Below, one piece after another: positions 1-5,959 of a stretch of DNA of 7,324 nt (position 1 is its first letter; each line of letters opens with the position of its first letter). The stretch spans positions 1-7,324 of the forward strand of contig JBEIRY010000075.1 of assembly GCA_040375675.1 (NCBI GenBank). The letters run 5' to 3'. Position numbers and translations under genes: made by a program. The stretch is from CAIUSP01 sp040375675. Lineage in GTDB: Bacteria > Actinomycetota > Thermoleophilia > Solirubrobacterales > 70-9. Under the pieces are notes generated by a model. It saw only the letters and a list, made by a program, of their open reading frames with translations, was not told the DNA's origin and did no database searches.

Positions 1-2
1 AG

Positions 3-761
3 CCGGTTCGACAGGCAACCGCGGAAGAGATCGATTCGGGAATAGGTCCCACCGGATTCATCGGACCGGTTGGGGCGAAGTGTCCGGTGATCTGCGATCT
101 CGCAGTAGTCGGTAATTCTTATGTTTGCGGGGCGAATGCTGCCGACAGACACCTCACAGGGGTGGACCCCGGACGGGACTTCGAGGCAGAGCGCGCCGAC
201 ATCAGATCTGTGCAGGCAGGTGATCTGACAAAAGGTGGCTCCGAGATAGAGATCGTCCCGGCGATCGAGGTCGGGAATATCTTCAAGCTCGGTACCCGCT
301 ACTCGGAGGCACTTGGTGCGACCTACCTGGATGAGACCGGCATCGAGCACCCGATAGTCATGGGGAGCTATGGCATCGGGCCGGCGCGGATAATCGCGGC
401 CTCGGTCGAGCAGCGTGCCGACGAGAAGGGGATCTCGTGGCCGAAGTCTCTCTCCCCTTGGGATCTCTCACTGGTTCCGCTCTCCAAGCAAGGTGAGCCA
501 GAGCGCAATGCCGCAGATGATCTCTACGCAGCGCTACTGGATGCCGGCATCGAGGTTCTCTACGACGATCGGGATGCCAACGCAGGAGAGAAGCTGACCG
601 ATGCCGAGCTGATCGGCTGTCCGCTGCGAGTGGTGGTCGGAAAGAAGTCCCTTGCCCAAGGCAAGCTCGAAGTTCAGGTGCGCAGCAGCGGCGCAGACGA
701 AGCAATCCAGCTAGATGGTGCTGTCGAGACAATCGAAGCGCTGCTCGCAGACCTCGGCTGA
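3..761 (+). CDS. proS: Prolyl-tRNA synthetase, C-terminal part (5' end outside window)
   Basis: This class II aminoacyl-tRNA synthetase charges tRNA-Pro with proline in the cytoplasm. The reading frame is open from base 3 with no start codon, so 252 residues are visible, a bit under half of the usual 570 or so. The first ~45 residues match the end of the YbaK-like editing insertion of bacterial ProRS (GPVGAKCPV, then CGANAADRHLTGVDPGRDF). The catalytic core then resumes with AIEVGNIFKLGTRYSEALGA and class II motif 3, GSYGIGPAR, at partial residues 121-129. The rest is the anticodon-binding domain, including YDDRDANAGEKLTDAELIGCP. The Cys pair often present just before the IEVG motif in bacterial ProRS is absent here (GDLTKGGSEIE). 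An in-frame ATG at 87 lies inside the insertion domain and is not the start. pgsA follows after 19 nt and may be cotranscribed. The identity is secure. Confidence 0.96.
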   Translation, partial: PVRQATAEEIDSGIGPTGFIGPVGAKCPVICDLAVVGNSYVCGANAADRHLTGVDPGRDFEAERADIRSVQAGDLTKGGSEIEIVPAIEVGNIFKLGTRYSEALGATYLDETGIEHPIVMGSYGIGPARIIAASVEQRADEKGISWPKSLSPWDLSLVPLSKQGEPERNAADDLYAALLDAGIEVLYDDRDANAGEKLTDAELIGCPLRVVVGKKSLAQGKLEVQVRSSGADEAIQLDGAVETIEALLADLG

Positions 762-780
762 AGTCCAACTACCTACGCAT

Positions 781-1413
781 ATGAGCAAAGAGACCAAGCG
801 GAAGCAGGACAAGCTCGGCAGGCGCCGGCTCTTCGGGATCGACCGGTCTGGTCCATCTCCGAAGCAAACACAGCCTGGCGAACCGTTGCGCCCCTGGACG
901 CTGCCCAATCTGGTGGGGTATTTGCGTCTGGCCGCGATACCGGTATTCCTGGTTCTCGCGCTCTCGGGCGAGGACGGACCACCTCTCTACGCCGCTGCGA
1001 TTTTCTGGCTGATCGCAGCCGGGGATTACCTCGATGGGTTTCTCGCACGTGCGACAGGTCAGTACAGCCGCCTCGGCAGTTTGCTGGATCCGGTGGTCGA
1101 CCGCGCAACGATTCTCGCCGGCGGCTACGTCTGCTGGCACTTCGAACTGTTGCCCCGTTGGGCACTTGCGGCGATCGCGGTCAGGGAGGTACTGACACTG
1201 CTGATGGCACAGGTCGCGCTGCGCAAGGGGGTGGCGATCGAGATCAACTGGTTCGGGAGGATCGCGGTGTTTCCGATAATGAGCGCGATCTTCTTCTCGA
1301 TGGTCGTGGTGAGCGTGGCCTGGGACGTCATGTTGGTGCTCGGACTGGCTTTGGCGGTATTCGCAAGCGTGGTCTACGTGAGGGACTACTTTCGACAGAC
1401 ACGCTCGGGATAG
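781..1413 (+). CDS. pgsA: CDP-alcohol phosphatidyltransferase, PgsA-like
   Basis: This is a 210-residue integral membrane enzyme of the CDP-alcohol phosphatidyltransferase family. It transfers a phosphatidyl group from CDP-diacylglycerol to an alcohol, classically glycerol-3-phosphate, giving phosphatidylglycerophosphate. The complete family signature DxxDGxxAR-x8-GxxxDxxxD is present: D82, D85, G86, A89, R90, G99, D103 and D107. A basic N-terminal tail of about 35 residues precedes LRPWTLPNLVGYLRL, typical of the family start. Hydrophobic segments follow at about 44-62, 68-80, 110-130, 130-145, 160-180 and 180-200. ATG 781 was chosen because an in-frame ATG at 715 would add 22 non-hydrophobic residues inside the end of proS. 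Neither has a good Shine-Dalgarno sequence. Its position next to garA recalls mycobacterial pgsA2. The exact alcohol acceptor (glycerol-3-phosphate, phosphatidylglycerol or other) cannot be read from sequence. Confidence 0.88.
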   Translation: MSKETKRKQDKLGRRRLFGIDRSGPSPKQTQPGEPLRPWTLPNLVGYLRLAAIPVFLVLALSGEDGPPLYAAAIFWLIAAGDYLDGFLARATGQYSRLGSLLDPVVDRATILAGGYVCWHFELLPRWALAAIAVREVLTLLMAQVALRKGVAIEINWFGRIAVFPIMSAIFFSMVVVSVAWDVMLVLGLALAVFASVVYVRDYFRQTRSG

Positions 1414-1426
1414 GCTGCATGCAAAC

Positions 1427-1463
1427 CTTCAACCTCTGATTGAGGGAAGCCTCTAGGCAGGCT
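1427..1463. repeat. Two overlapping-promoter inverted repeats, possible operator
   Basis: Two dyads sit on the candidate garA promoter. The first pairs CTTC(AA)CCTC at 1427-1436 with GAGGGAAG at 1442-1449 around a 5-nt loop, with AA as a bulge, and covers the -35 hexamer. The second pairs AGCCT (1448-1452) with AGGCT (1459-1463) inside the -35/-10 spacer, where MerR-family proteins typically bind. The downstream gene encodes a MerR-family protein, so autoregulation is possible but not shown. An RNA hairpin or chance are the alternatives. Confidence 0.3.
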
Positions 1464-1468
1464 ATTCT
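1440..1468 (+). promoter_or_regulatory. Candidate sigma70-type promoter for garA-ftsR
   Basis: The 86-nt gap after pgsA contains TTGAGG (1440-1445), 17 bases, then TATTCT (1463-1468). Each hexamer matches four of six positions of the vegetative consensus at ideal spacing. Transcription would begin near 1475 and give a leader of about 25 nt that includes the garA ribosome binding site. It is the only gap in the left block large enough for a conventional promoter, which fits garA and the genes behind it forming a transcription unit. Prediction by eye only. Confidence 0.45.
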
Positions 1469-1487
1469 CAGTCAAGTCGCCGATCCA

Positions 1488-1494
1488 GAAAGGA
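1488..1494 (+). promoter_or_regulatory. Ribosome binding site of garA
   Basis: GAAAGGA ends 5 nt before the ATG at 1500. This decides the start, because the frame is also open back to a TTG at 1440 that would add 20 residues, lacks such a site, and coincides with the candidate -35 hexamer. Confidence 0.7.
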
Positions 1495-1499
1495 CCGTC

Positions 1500-1973
1500 A
1501 TGCATTGCCCCGAGTGCAGCTTCGTCAACGTAGAGGGAGCCAACTACTGCCAGAAGTGCGGTGTCTACCTCTCGCGTCCTGAGCCTCAGGACGAACCCAC
1601 GACCATGACCTACACGGTCGATGAGTCCGGCGAGATGCATCAGGTCGATATCGAGGACATCGTTGCTCAGGCAGGAGCCGCACTGGTGATCAGATCTGGT
1701 GGTGGCCGCGCAGGGGAGAGCTTCTCTGTTTCGACTGATCAACTCTCGATCGGACGCAGCCCCGACTCGGGGATATTTCTCGACGATGTGACCGTTTCGC
1801 GCAATCACGCGCTGCTCGTCAAGCGCGGGGAAGAGACCTACATCGACGACCTTGGTTCGCTCAACGGGACTTACGTCAACCGGCAGAGGATCGAGTCACA
1901 GCAGCTTGCCGACGGTGACGAGATACAGGTTGGCAAATACAAATTGAGCTTCCTCGCCGGAGAGTCTGAGTAA
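1500..1973 (+). CDS. garA: GarA-like FHA protein with N-terminal zinc ribbon
   Basis: This 157-residue protein is closely related to GarA/OdhI. Those are phospho-switch regulators that bind 2-oxoglutarate dehydrogenase and glutamate-metabolism enzymes through an FHA domain. They are turned off when a Ser/Thr kinase phosphorylates their N-terminal tail and the tail folds back. Seen here: a CPEC/CQKCG zinc ribbon (C3, C6, C17, C20); a short linker with adjacent threonines T34-T35 (DEPTTMTY), placed like the ETTSVFR phosphosite of GarA; and an FHA domain at about 62-152. The FHA domain has all key residues: G85-R86, S100-R101-x-H103, and N122-G-T-x-V-N127. The stretch DSGIFLDDVTVSR and the GSLNGTYVNR loop are almost GarA-identical. 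The zinc ribbon is absent from mycobacterial GarA. The stop overlaps the ftsR start by 1 base (TAATG), implying translational coupling. The metabolic role is inferred from homology. Confidence 0.85.
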   Translation: MHCPECSFVNVEGANYCQKCGVYLSRPEPQDEPTTMTYTVDESGEMHQVDIEDIVAQAGAALVIRSGGGRAGESFSVSTDQLSIGRSPDSGIFLDDVTVSRNHALLVKRGEETYIDDLGSLNGTYVNRQRIESQQLADGDEIQVGKYKLSFLAGESE

Positions 1974-2710
1974 TGGACACGCAGACTGGTTCCACGCGTA
2001 ATTCACAGGCGCGTCGCTCGTCCAAGAGGAAGGCCCTGACGATCGGAGAGGTCACGAAGATGCTTTCGGCGGAGTTCGATGACATTTCCATCTCGAAGAT
2101 TCGCTACCTCGAAGACCAGAAGCTGCTCTCGCCTCGCAGAACGGATGGGGGCTACAGGCTCTACAGCCAGGGAGACGTCGAGAAGCTGCGCTCGATTCTG
2201 CGGATGCAGCGAGATGAGTTTCTTCCTCTTCGCGTGATCCGTAAAGAGCTCGCAGGAGGCGCAAAGAGGCGGCGCCGTGTCTCATCTGCCAGCACTACTT
2301 CGACTTCGGTCTCGACTCCTTCCCGCGAGCAGTTCACTCTCGAGGAGCTGATCGAAGAGACGGGTATCTCCGCCGAGCAAGCGGCAGAGCTCGCTGAGCA
2401 TGGTCTTCTTACCCCTCGCAGGGGTGCGGTCGGTGAGGCGCTCTACGACGAAGCAGATGCGCAGATCGCTCAGGCCTGCGTGGAGCTGGCGAGATTCGGG
2501 GTGCACGGGCGGAACCTGCGTGTATTCCGTACCTCTGCAGATCGCGAATCCGGGCTCCTCGAACAACTGATCGGCCCATCGCTGAGATCTCATGACTCCG
2601 GGCGCAGGCGTGAGGCGATGGACAATCTCGAGAACCTCGCCTCGGTGACTGGCCACCTGAAGCACCTGCTGCTGATCAAGGACCTTCGCCGGATTACCGG
2701 CGAGGGCTAG
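1973..2710 (+). CDS. ftsR: MerR-family transcriptional regulator, FtsR type
   Basis: This 245-residue cytoplasmic DNA-binding protein resembles FtsR (Rv1828 of Mycobacterium tuberculosis), a MerR-family regulator linked to ftsZ expression in corynebacteria. The N-terminal winged helix-turn-helix spans about residues 22-94, with LTIGEV, RYLEDQKLLSPRR and GGYRLYSQGDVEKL. A Ser/Thr/Arg-rich linker (96-118) follows. A second, degenerate MerR-like region covers 120-186 (FTLEELIEETGIS, ELAEHGLLTPRR, LYDEADAQIAQACVELARFGVHGRNLR). A helical tail follows, with ADRESGLLEQLIGPSLRS as in FtsR. There are no metal-binding cysteines as in CueR or MerR, so it is not a metal sensor. GGAGAG lies 8 nt before the ATG, which shares its A with the garA stop. 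The garA-ftsR adjacency is the same as Rv1827-Rv1828. Targets in this organism are unknown. Confidence 0.87.
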   Translation: MDTQTGSTRNSQARRSSKRKALTIGEVTKMLSAEFDDISISKIRYLEDQKLLSPRRTDGGYRLYSQGDVEKLRSILRMQRDEFLPLRVIRKELAGGAKRRRRVSSASTTSTSVSTPSREQFTLEELIEETGISAEQAAELAEHGLLTPRRGAVGEALYDEADAQIAQACVELARFGVHGRNLRVFRTSADRESGLLEQLIGPSLRSHDSGRRREAMDNLENLASVTGHLKHLLLIKDLRRITGEG

Positions 2711-2714
2711 TCGG

Positions 2715-3188
2715 TTGCCGCGCGTCAGGCGCAGGCGTTCGATTCAGTCACCTCCTCAAGGGGTCTGGGACTACGCCACCAACCCGAAGAACCTCTCGCG
2801 CTGGTGGCCCAGAACCACCTCTGTCAGGGATGTGTCGGGTTCGGGGCAGACGGTGGGGTCGCGGTGGACTCAGGTACTCCAGGCAAAGAGCGGCAAACGC
2901 ATCGGGGCAGATCTCATCTGCACCGTCTCAGAGCCACCGACGATTTGGCGGTTTGAACAAGAGACCGAGGGAACTCCGTTCGAGCGGATGATGAGGACGG
3001 CCTGGACCGAGATGCGCGTTTGCCCTGATGACGGGGGAAGCGAGGTGCAGTTGGAGCTGGGGCAGAGGCTGCGCGGTCTCTCGCGACTCGGAGCACTCTT
3101 TGTGAGATCTGCATCGGTCAAGACTGCAGAGGAGGCCCTGGAAGCGCTGGAGGCAGCGCTCACCGGAAAGGCAGAGGGTTCAGCGTGA
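2715..3188 (+). CDS. SRPBCC (START/Bet v1-like) family protein
   Basis: This 157-residue protein of the SRPBCC superfamily is usually annotated as a polyketide cyclase/dehydrase or cyclase-like protein. The fold makes a deep hydrophobic pocket used to bind or process lipids, aromatics or polyketides; no reaction can be assigned. The pattern is typical. An N-terminal strand has SPPQGVWDYATNPKNLSRWWP (residues 12-32). Mid-protein strands have VGSRWTQV and ADLICTVSEPPTIWRFEQETEGTPF. A long C-terminal helix (about 123-150) is rich in Ala, Leu and Glu. There is no signal peptide or membrane segment. The start is a TTG with GAGGG (2702-2706) 8 nt upstream, only 4 nt after ftsR; no ATG or GTG fits the N-terminal strand. 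Its stop overlaps the next start by 4 nt (GTGA), so it is probably coexpressed with the FAD enzyme. Confidence 0.75.
   Translation: MPRVRRRRSIQSPPQGVWDYATNPKNLSRWWPRTTSVRDVSGSGQTVGSRWTQVLQAKSGKRIGADLICTVSEPPTIWRFEQETEGTPFERMMRTAWTEMRVCPDDGGSEVQLELGQRLRGLSRLGALFVRSASVKTAEEALEALEAALTGKAEGSA
3174..3178 (+). promoter_or_regulatory. Ribosome binding site of the FAD enzyme gene
   Basis: GAGGG inside the 3' end of the SRPBCC gene ends 6 nt before the GTG at 3185 and supports that non-ATG start, which overlaps the upstream stop codon (GTGA). Confidence 0.6.
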
Positions 3189-4816
3189 GCGAGCAGAAGT
3201 CAACCGAACAGGGGGCGTGGTGGGGATGGGCAGCCGGCGAGGATGTCGCCCCGCTCGCCGGCCAGGTGAAAGATCTCCTGGCAGAGCGGTTCGGGTCGCA
3301 TCTGTCACCCCCTGCGCCTGCGGTGCGCCCGAGTGAGATCGAGCTGCCCGAGGCTCGGCCGATCCCGGGCGGTCTGGATTCCAGTTTGGGATCACTCCTC
3401 GACGAAGGTGAACCAGAGCGCCTGAGGCACTCTGCGGGGATGAGCTACCCGGACCTGATCAGGCTGAGAGCCGGAGAGATCGAACACGCCCCCGATGCGG
3501 TCGCATTCCCGCGGAACGCCGATCAGGTGGAAAGTCTGCTGGCAGAGTGTGCCGAGTCGGATGTAGCGGTGATTCCATTCGGCGGCGGCACCAGCGTGGT
3601 AGGGGGCGTGCTTCCGGCCCGCGGGCGCCACGAGGCGGTGATAACGATCGATCTCGCTGGCCTCCGTAAGGTCGAGGTTGATCCGAGGTCGGGAACTGCC
3701 CGAATGGGACCCGGGCTTCGCGGACCGGAGGCCGAAGCGGATCTCAATCGCCAAGGATTCACCCTGGGCCACTTCCCGCAGTCGTTCGAGCGAGCCTCGA
3801 TAGGCGGCTTTGCCGCCACGCGTTCAGCGGGTCAGGCTTCGAGCGGCTACGGGCGCTTTGATGACCTCGTTACCAGCATCGAGATGGCGGCCCCCATCGG
3901 CACCCTGAAGACACTGGAGACGCCTCATACGGCAGCAGGCCCATCTCTGCGTGAGGTAGTGATCGGTTCAGAGGGCTCGCTGGGCGTGATCACTGAGGTG
4001 GGCTGCAGAATCAAACCTGCACCCGAGAAGGAGATATTCGAGGGCTGGATCGCCGAGGATTTCGCGGCCGGGTGCGACGCGGTCCGAAGGCTCGCGCAAT
4101 CTGGCTCGCTGCCGGATGTGGTCAGGGTGTCCGATCAGCAAGAAACAGAGGTCGGGCTTGCCATGTCGAGCGCGTCGCCTCGGATCAAGCGCATGCTCGA
4201 TCACTACCTCGGCTTGCGCGGCAAGCGGGGCGGCTCGTTGATCATCTGTGGCTGGCAGGGAGAGCGAGACTCGGTGGGCAGCAGGCGCAAGGCATCACGG
4301 CGACAACTCCGCCGCTCGGGCGCAAACCCCTTGGGTGCGGCACCAGGTAAGTCGTGGGAACACGGGCGCTTCGACGGGCCATACCTGCGCGATCACCTGA
4401 TCGACAGCGGAGTCTTCGTGGAGACGCTTGAAACAGCACACACATGGTCGAGGCTGGGGGAGCTGTACCGGGTGGTCGGAGATTCCATACGCGCCAACCT
4501 GGGTCCATCGGCAATCGTAATGTGCCATCTCTCGCACGCCTATTCAGACGGTGCCTCGCTTTACTTCACATTCCTTGCGCCGGTTCGCCCTGGAGACGAG
4601 ATCGAGACCTGGAGTCGGGTGAAGAGCGCGGCATGCGACACGATCGTCGCTGCAGGGGGAACCATTACGCACCACCATGCGATCGGGCGAGATCACGCTC
4701 CTTGGCTGCGCCCTGAGATCGGTCAGGTCGGACTGGACACCCTGATCGGTATCAAGGAGAGGATCGACCCAACCGGGATCATGAACCCCGGCGTACTGAT
4801 CGGAGACCAGACCTAA
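3185..4816 (+). CDS. FAD-binding oxidase, alkyl-dihydroxyacetonephosphate-synthase-like
   Basis: This 543-residue flavoenzyme belongs to the vanillyl-alcohol-oxidase/PCMH fold (FAD_binding_4 plus FAD-oxidase C-terminal domain). It is close to alkyl-DHAP synthase (AGPS, mycobacterial AgpS), which swaps the acyl chain of acyl-DHAP for a fatty alcohol to form the ether bond. FAD-binding motifs are PFGGGTSVVGG (131-141), GHFPQSFERASIGGFAATRSAGQ (about 195-217), SGYGRFDDL (220-228) and GSEGSLGVITE (261-271). The C-terminal cap keeps SHAYSDGASLYF, whose Y453 aligns with the catalytic Tyr of AGPS, and THHHAIGRDH with H496-H497-H498 aligning with the AGPS active-site His triplet. The end, IDPTGIMNPGVLI, is standard. 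No targeting sequence or membrane helix is seen. The gene is coupled to the SRPBCC gene by GTGA. Many bacterial homologues have no proven substrate, so ether-lipid synthesis is inference. Its stop interlocks with that of the convergent gene. Confidence 0.82.
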   Translation: MSEQKSTEQGAWWGWAAGEDVAPLAGQVKDLLAERFGSHLSPPAPAVRPSEIELPEARPIPGGLDSSLGSLLDEGEPERLRHSAGMSYPDLIRLRAGEIEHAPDAVAFPRNADQVESLLAECAESDVAVIPFGGGTSVVGGVLPARGRHEAVITIDLAGLRKVEVDPRSGTARMGPGLRGPEAEADLNRQGFTLGHFPQSFERASIGGFAATRSAGQASSGYGRFDDLVTSIEMAAPIGTLKTLETPHTAAGPSLREVVIGSEGSLGVITEVGCRIKPAPEKEIFEGWIAEDFAAGCDAVRRLAQSGSLPDVVRVSDQQETEVGLAMSSASPRIKRMLDHYLGLRGKRGGSLIICGWQGERDSVGSRRKASRRQLRRSGANPLGAAPGKSWEHGRFDGPYLRDHLIDSGVFVETLETAHTWSRLGELYRVVGDSIRANLGPSAIVMCHLSHAYSDGASLYFTFLAPVRPGDEIETWSRVKSAACDTIVAAGGTITHHHAIGRDHAPWLRPEIGQVGLDTLIGIKERIDPTGIMNPGVLIGDQT

Positions 4817-5940
4817 GAGTCGCGCGCGCTCGGGTCGCAGACGCTCGCCGAACCGCTGCGAGGGTCACGGCTTGCCGGAGCGATCTCGCCTCTCAGCACG
4901 CTGGTTCCGACGGCTGGACCAGTGCCGGACTTGGCGACCTTCTTCAACCCGGCCTCGATGGCACTCCTGGAGGCAATGGTCAGCTCGAGGCAGCCATATG
5001 TGCTGTAGGCGGGCTCGAGGCCCCTTGGCACCGGTGCCGGGCCAGTCAGCTTGCCGGTCTTGCCGACCACATCGCGAGCGAGTGGGTAGGCCTGCTCGGG
5101 GTTTCGGTAGAGCCAGAGCACATAGCTCTCATCAGGAGCGGTTGGTGCCAAGCCGCTGACACTGACCTGAACTATCGCCGCGCCACTGGCGGCAACCACG
5201 ACGGCCTGTCCGGTACCCGTTGCTTGATCGGTAACCGGCGCCAGTGGAACTAGAGTGGCTGTCCCGTTACCTCCAGCGGAGCTCCCCTGGTCATCCTTGC
5301 CACCGAGCAGGGTGATCCCCAAAACCACGGCAATCGCCAGAACTGATGCGGCTCCGCCCAGCACGGCAGCTTTCGGGTTTCTCTTCAGCGCCGCCATGAG
5401 GCCGCCCACACGAGTTGCAACACGGGACGAGAAGGATTCGCTCGGTGTGGCTCTGGTCGGAGAGCGATATCCGGCCGATCCGCTTGCGGCGGCGGACGAC
5501 TCCGTAGGTGAGGGAGGAGCAGTGGATGAACTGATCGATGGAGGCGCCTGCGGGGGCGGGGCAGGCGTGGCCTGTTGAGGAGGCACAGAAGCGGCCGCGG
5601 CACGACTGTCATCGGCCTGTGGGATTTCCGGAATCTGTGCCGCCGGGAAGACGAGCCGCAGGCCACTGGCAATGGCAACGGTGCGTCGCCTGAGATCAGA
5701 ATCGCTTCGGATCGAAGAGATTGCATCGGCCTCGGCTATCGGATCCGCCTGGCCGAGCAGCCAGTCACTGACGGGGTGAGGAGGCGGCTGCTCTCCCGGA
5801 GCAATACTCGAGATTGCAGATCGCGCTCGGTCTGCGGCCGCCGATGGTTCCACGCCGAGTAGTGCAGCGGCTTGTGCGTAGTCCTGGCCCCCTTCGAGGA
5901 ACAGCTGAAGGAGGGCGCGGTCTGAGTCGTTCAGGGGCAT
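4813..5940 (-). CDS. Membrane protein with sigma-region-4-like N-terminus and RskA-like C-terminal domain
   Basis: This 375-residue single-pass membrane protein is probably of the anti-sigma type. Residues 1-45 (SDRALLQLFLEGGQDYAQAAALLGVEPSAAADRARSA, seen as two blocks) resemble the helix-turn-helix of sigma70 region 4. Residues 47-105 are a predicted helical segment. Residues 107-175 form a Pro/Ala/Ser-rich linker. After a basic patch (ALKRNPK, 184-190) comes one transmembrane helix at about 191-213, implying cytoplasmic N-terminus and external C-terminus. The outer part (about 228-375) resembles the RskA C-terminal domain: VVVAASGAAIVQVSVSGLAP, then ESYVLWLYRNPEQAYPLARD. It contains two cysteines (C317, C368). 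No adjacent ECF sigma gene is visible. The start ATG at 5938-5940 has GAGGG 3 nt upstream, closer than usual. The partner sigma factor, or direct DNA binding, is unknown. Confidence 0.68.
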   Translation of the reverse strand: MPLNDSDRALLQLFLEGGQDYAQAAALLGVEPSAAADRARSAISSIAPGEQPPPHPVSDWLLGQADPIAEADAISSIRSDSDLRRRTVAIASGLRLVFPAAQIPEIPQADDSRAAAASVPPQQATPAPPPQAPPSISSSTAPPSPTESSAAASGSAGYRSPTRATPSESFSSRVATRVGGLMAALKRNPKAAVLGGAASVLAIAVVLGITLLGGKDDQGSSAGGNGTATLVPLAPVTDQATGTGQAVVVAASGAAIVQVSVSGLAPTAPDESYVLWLYRNPEQAYPLARDVVGKTGKLTGPAPVPRGLEPAYSTYGCLELTIASRSAIEAGLKKVAKSGTGPAVGTSVLRGEIAPASRDPRSGSASVCDPSARDS

Positions 5941-5949
5941 CTGCCCTCT

Positions 5950-5959
5950 AGGCTAGCCT
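5950..5959. promoter_or_regulatory. Palindromic candidate bidirectional promoter core
   Basis: The 28-bp divergent gap (5941-5968) holds the perfect palindrome AGGCTAGCCT. Its centre is 14.5 bp from the first base of both start codons (5940 on -, 5969 on +). It presents TAGCCT, a TANNNT -10-like hexamer, to each strand, ending 9 nt before each start. Predicted transcripts would begin within about 3 nt of each ATG, so both genes would be essentially leaderless. No clear -35 elements were identified. The alternative is a regulator-binding site or chance. Confidence 0.4.

Noticed and set aside
715..780. In-frame ATG at 715 as the pgsA start
   Set aside because: It lies inside the proS coding region, adds 22 residues unlike the family, and has no ribosome site. 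ATG 781 gives a normal-length protein, though its own ribosome site is also weak.
1171..1178. GCGATCGC, the cyanobacterial HIP1 octamer
   Set aside because: It was noticed only once in the window, so the GATC excess is not a HIP1-type repeat.
1440..1499. In-frame TTG at 1440 as the garA start, adding 20 residues
   Set aside because: The extension would put the zinc ribbon away from the N-terminus and has no ribosome site. ATG 1500 has GAAAGGA at 5-nt spacing, and 1440 coincides with the candidate -35 hexamer.
1386..1808. 140-residue open frame on the - strand over garA, and similar long antisense frames at 358-768, 769-1165, 3392-3819 and 6834-7256
   Set aside because: They are antisense or off-frame shadows of well-supported genes, Arg/Pro/Ser-rich with no recognisable motif.
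4780..4900. Rho-independent terminator at the convergent junction
   Set aside because: No GC-rich hairpin followed by a T-run was seen on either strand around 4813-4816 or 6373-6376.
5255..5578. 107-residue + strand open frame opposite the membrane-protein gene
   Set aside because: It mirrors the Pro/Ala/Ser-rich linker and transmembrane region of the - strand gene. The - strand frame has the domain similarities, the ribosome site and the neat junctions.
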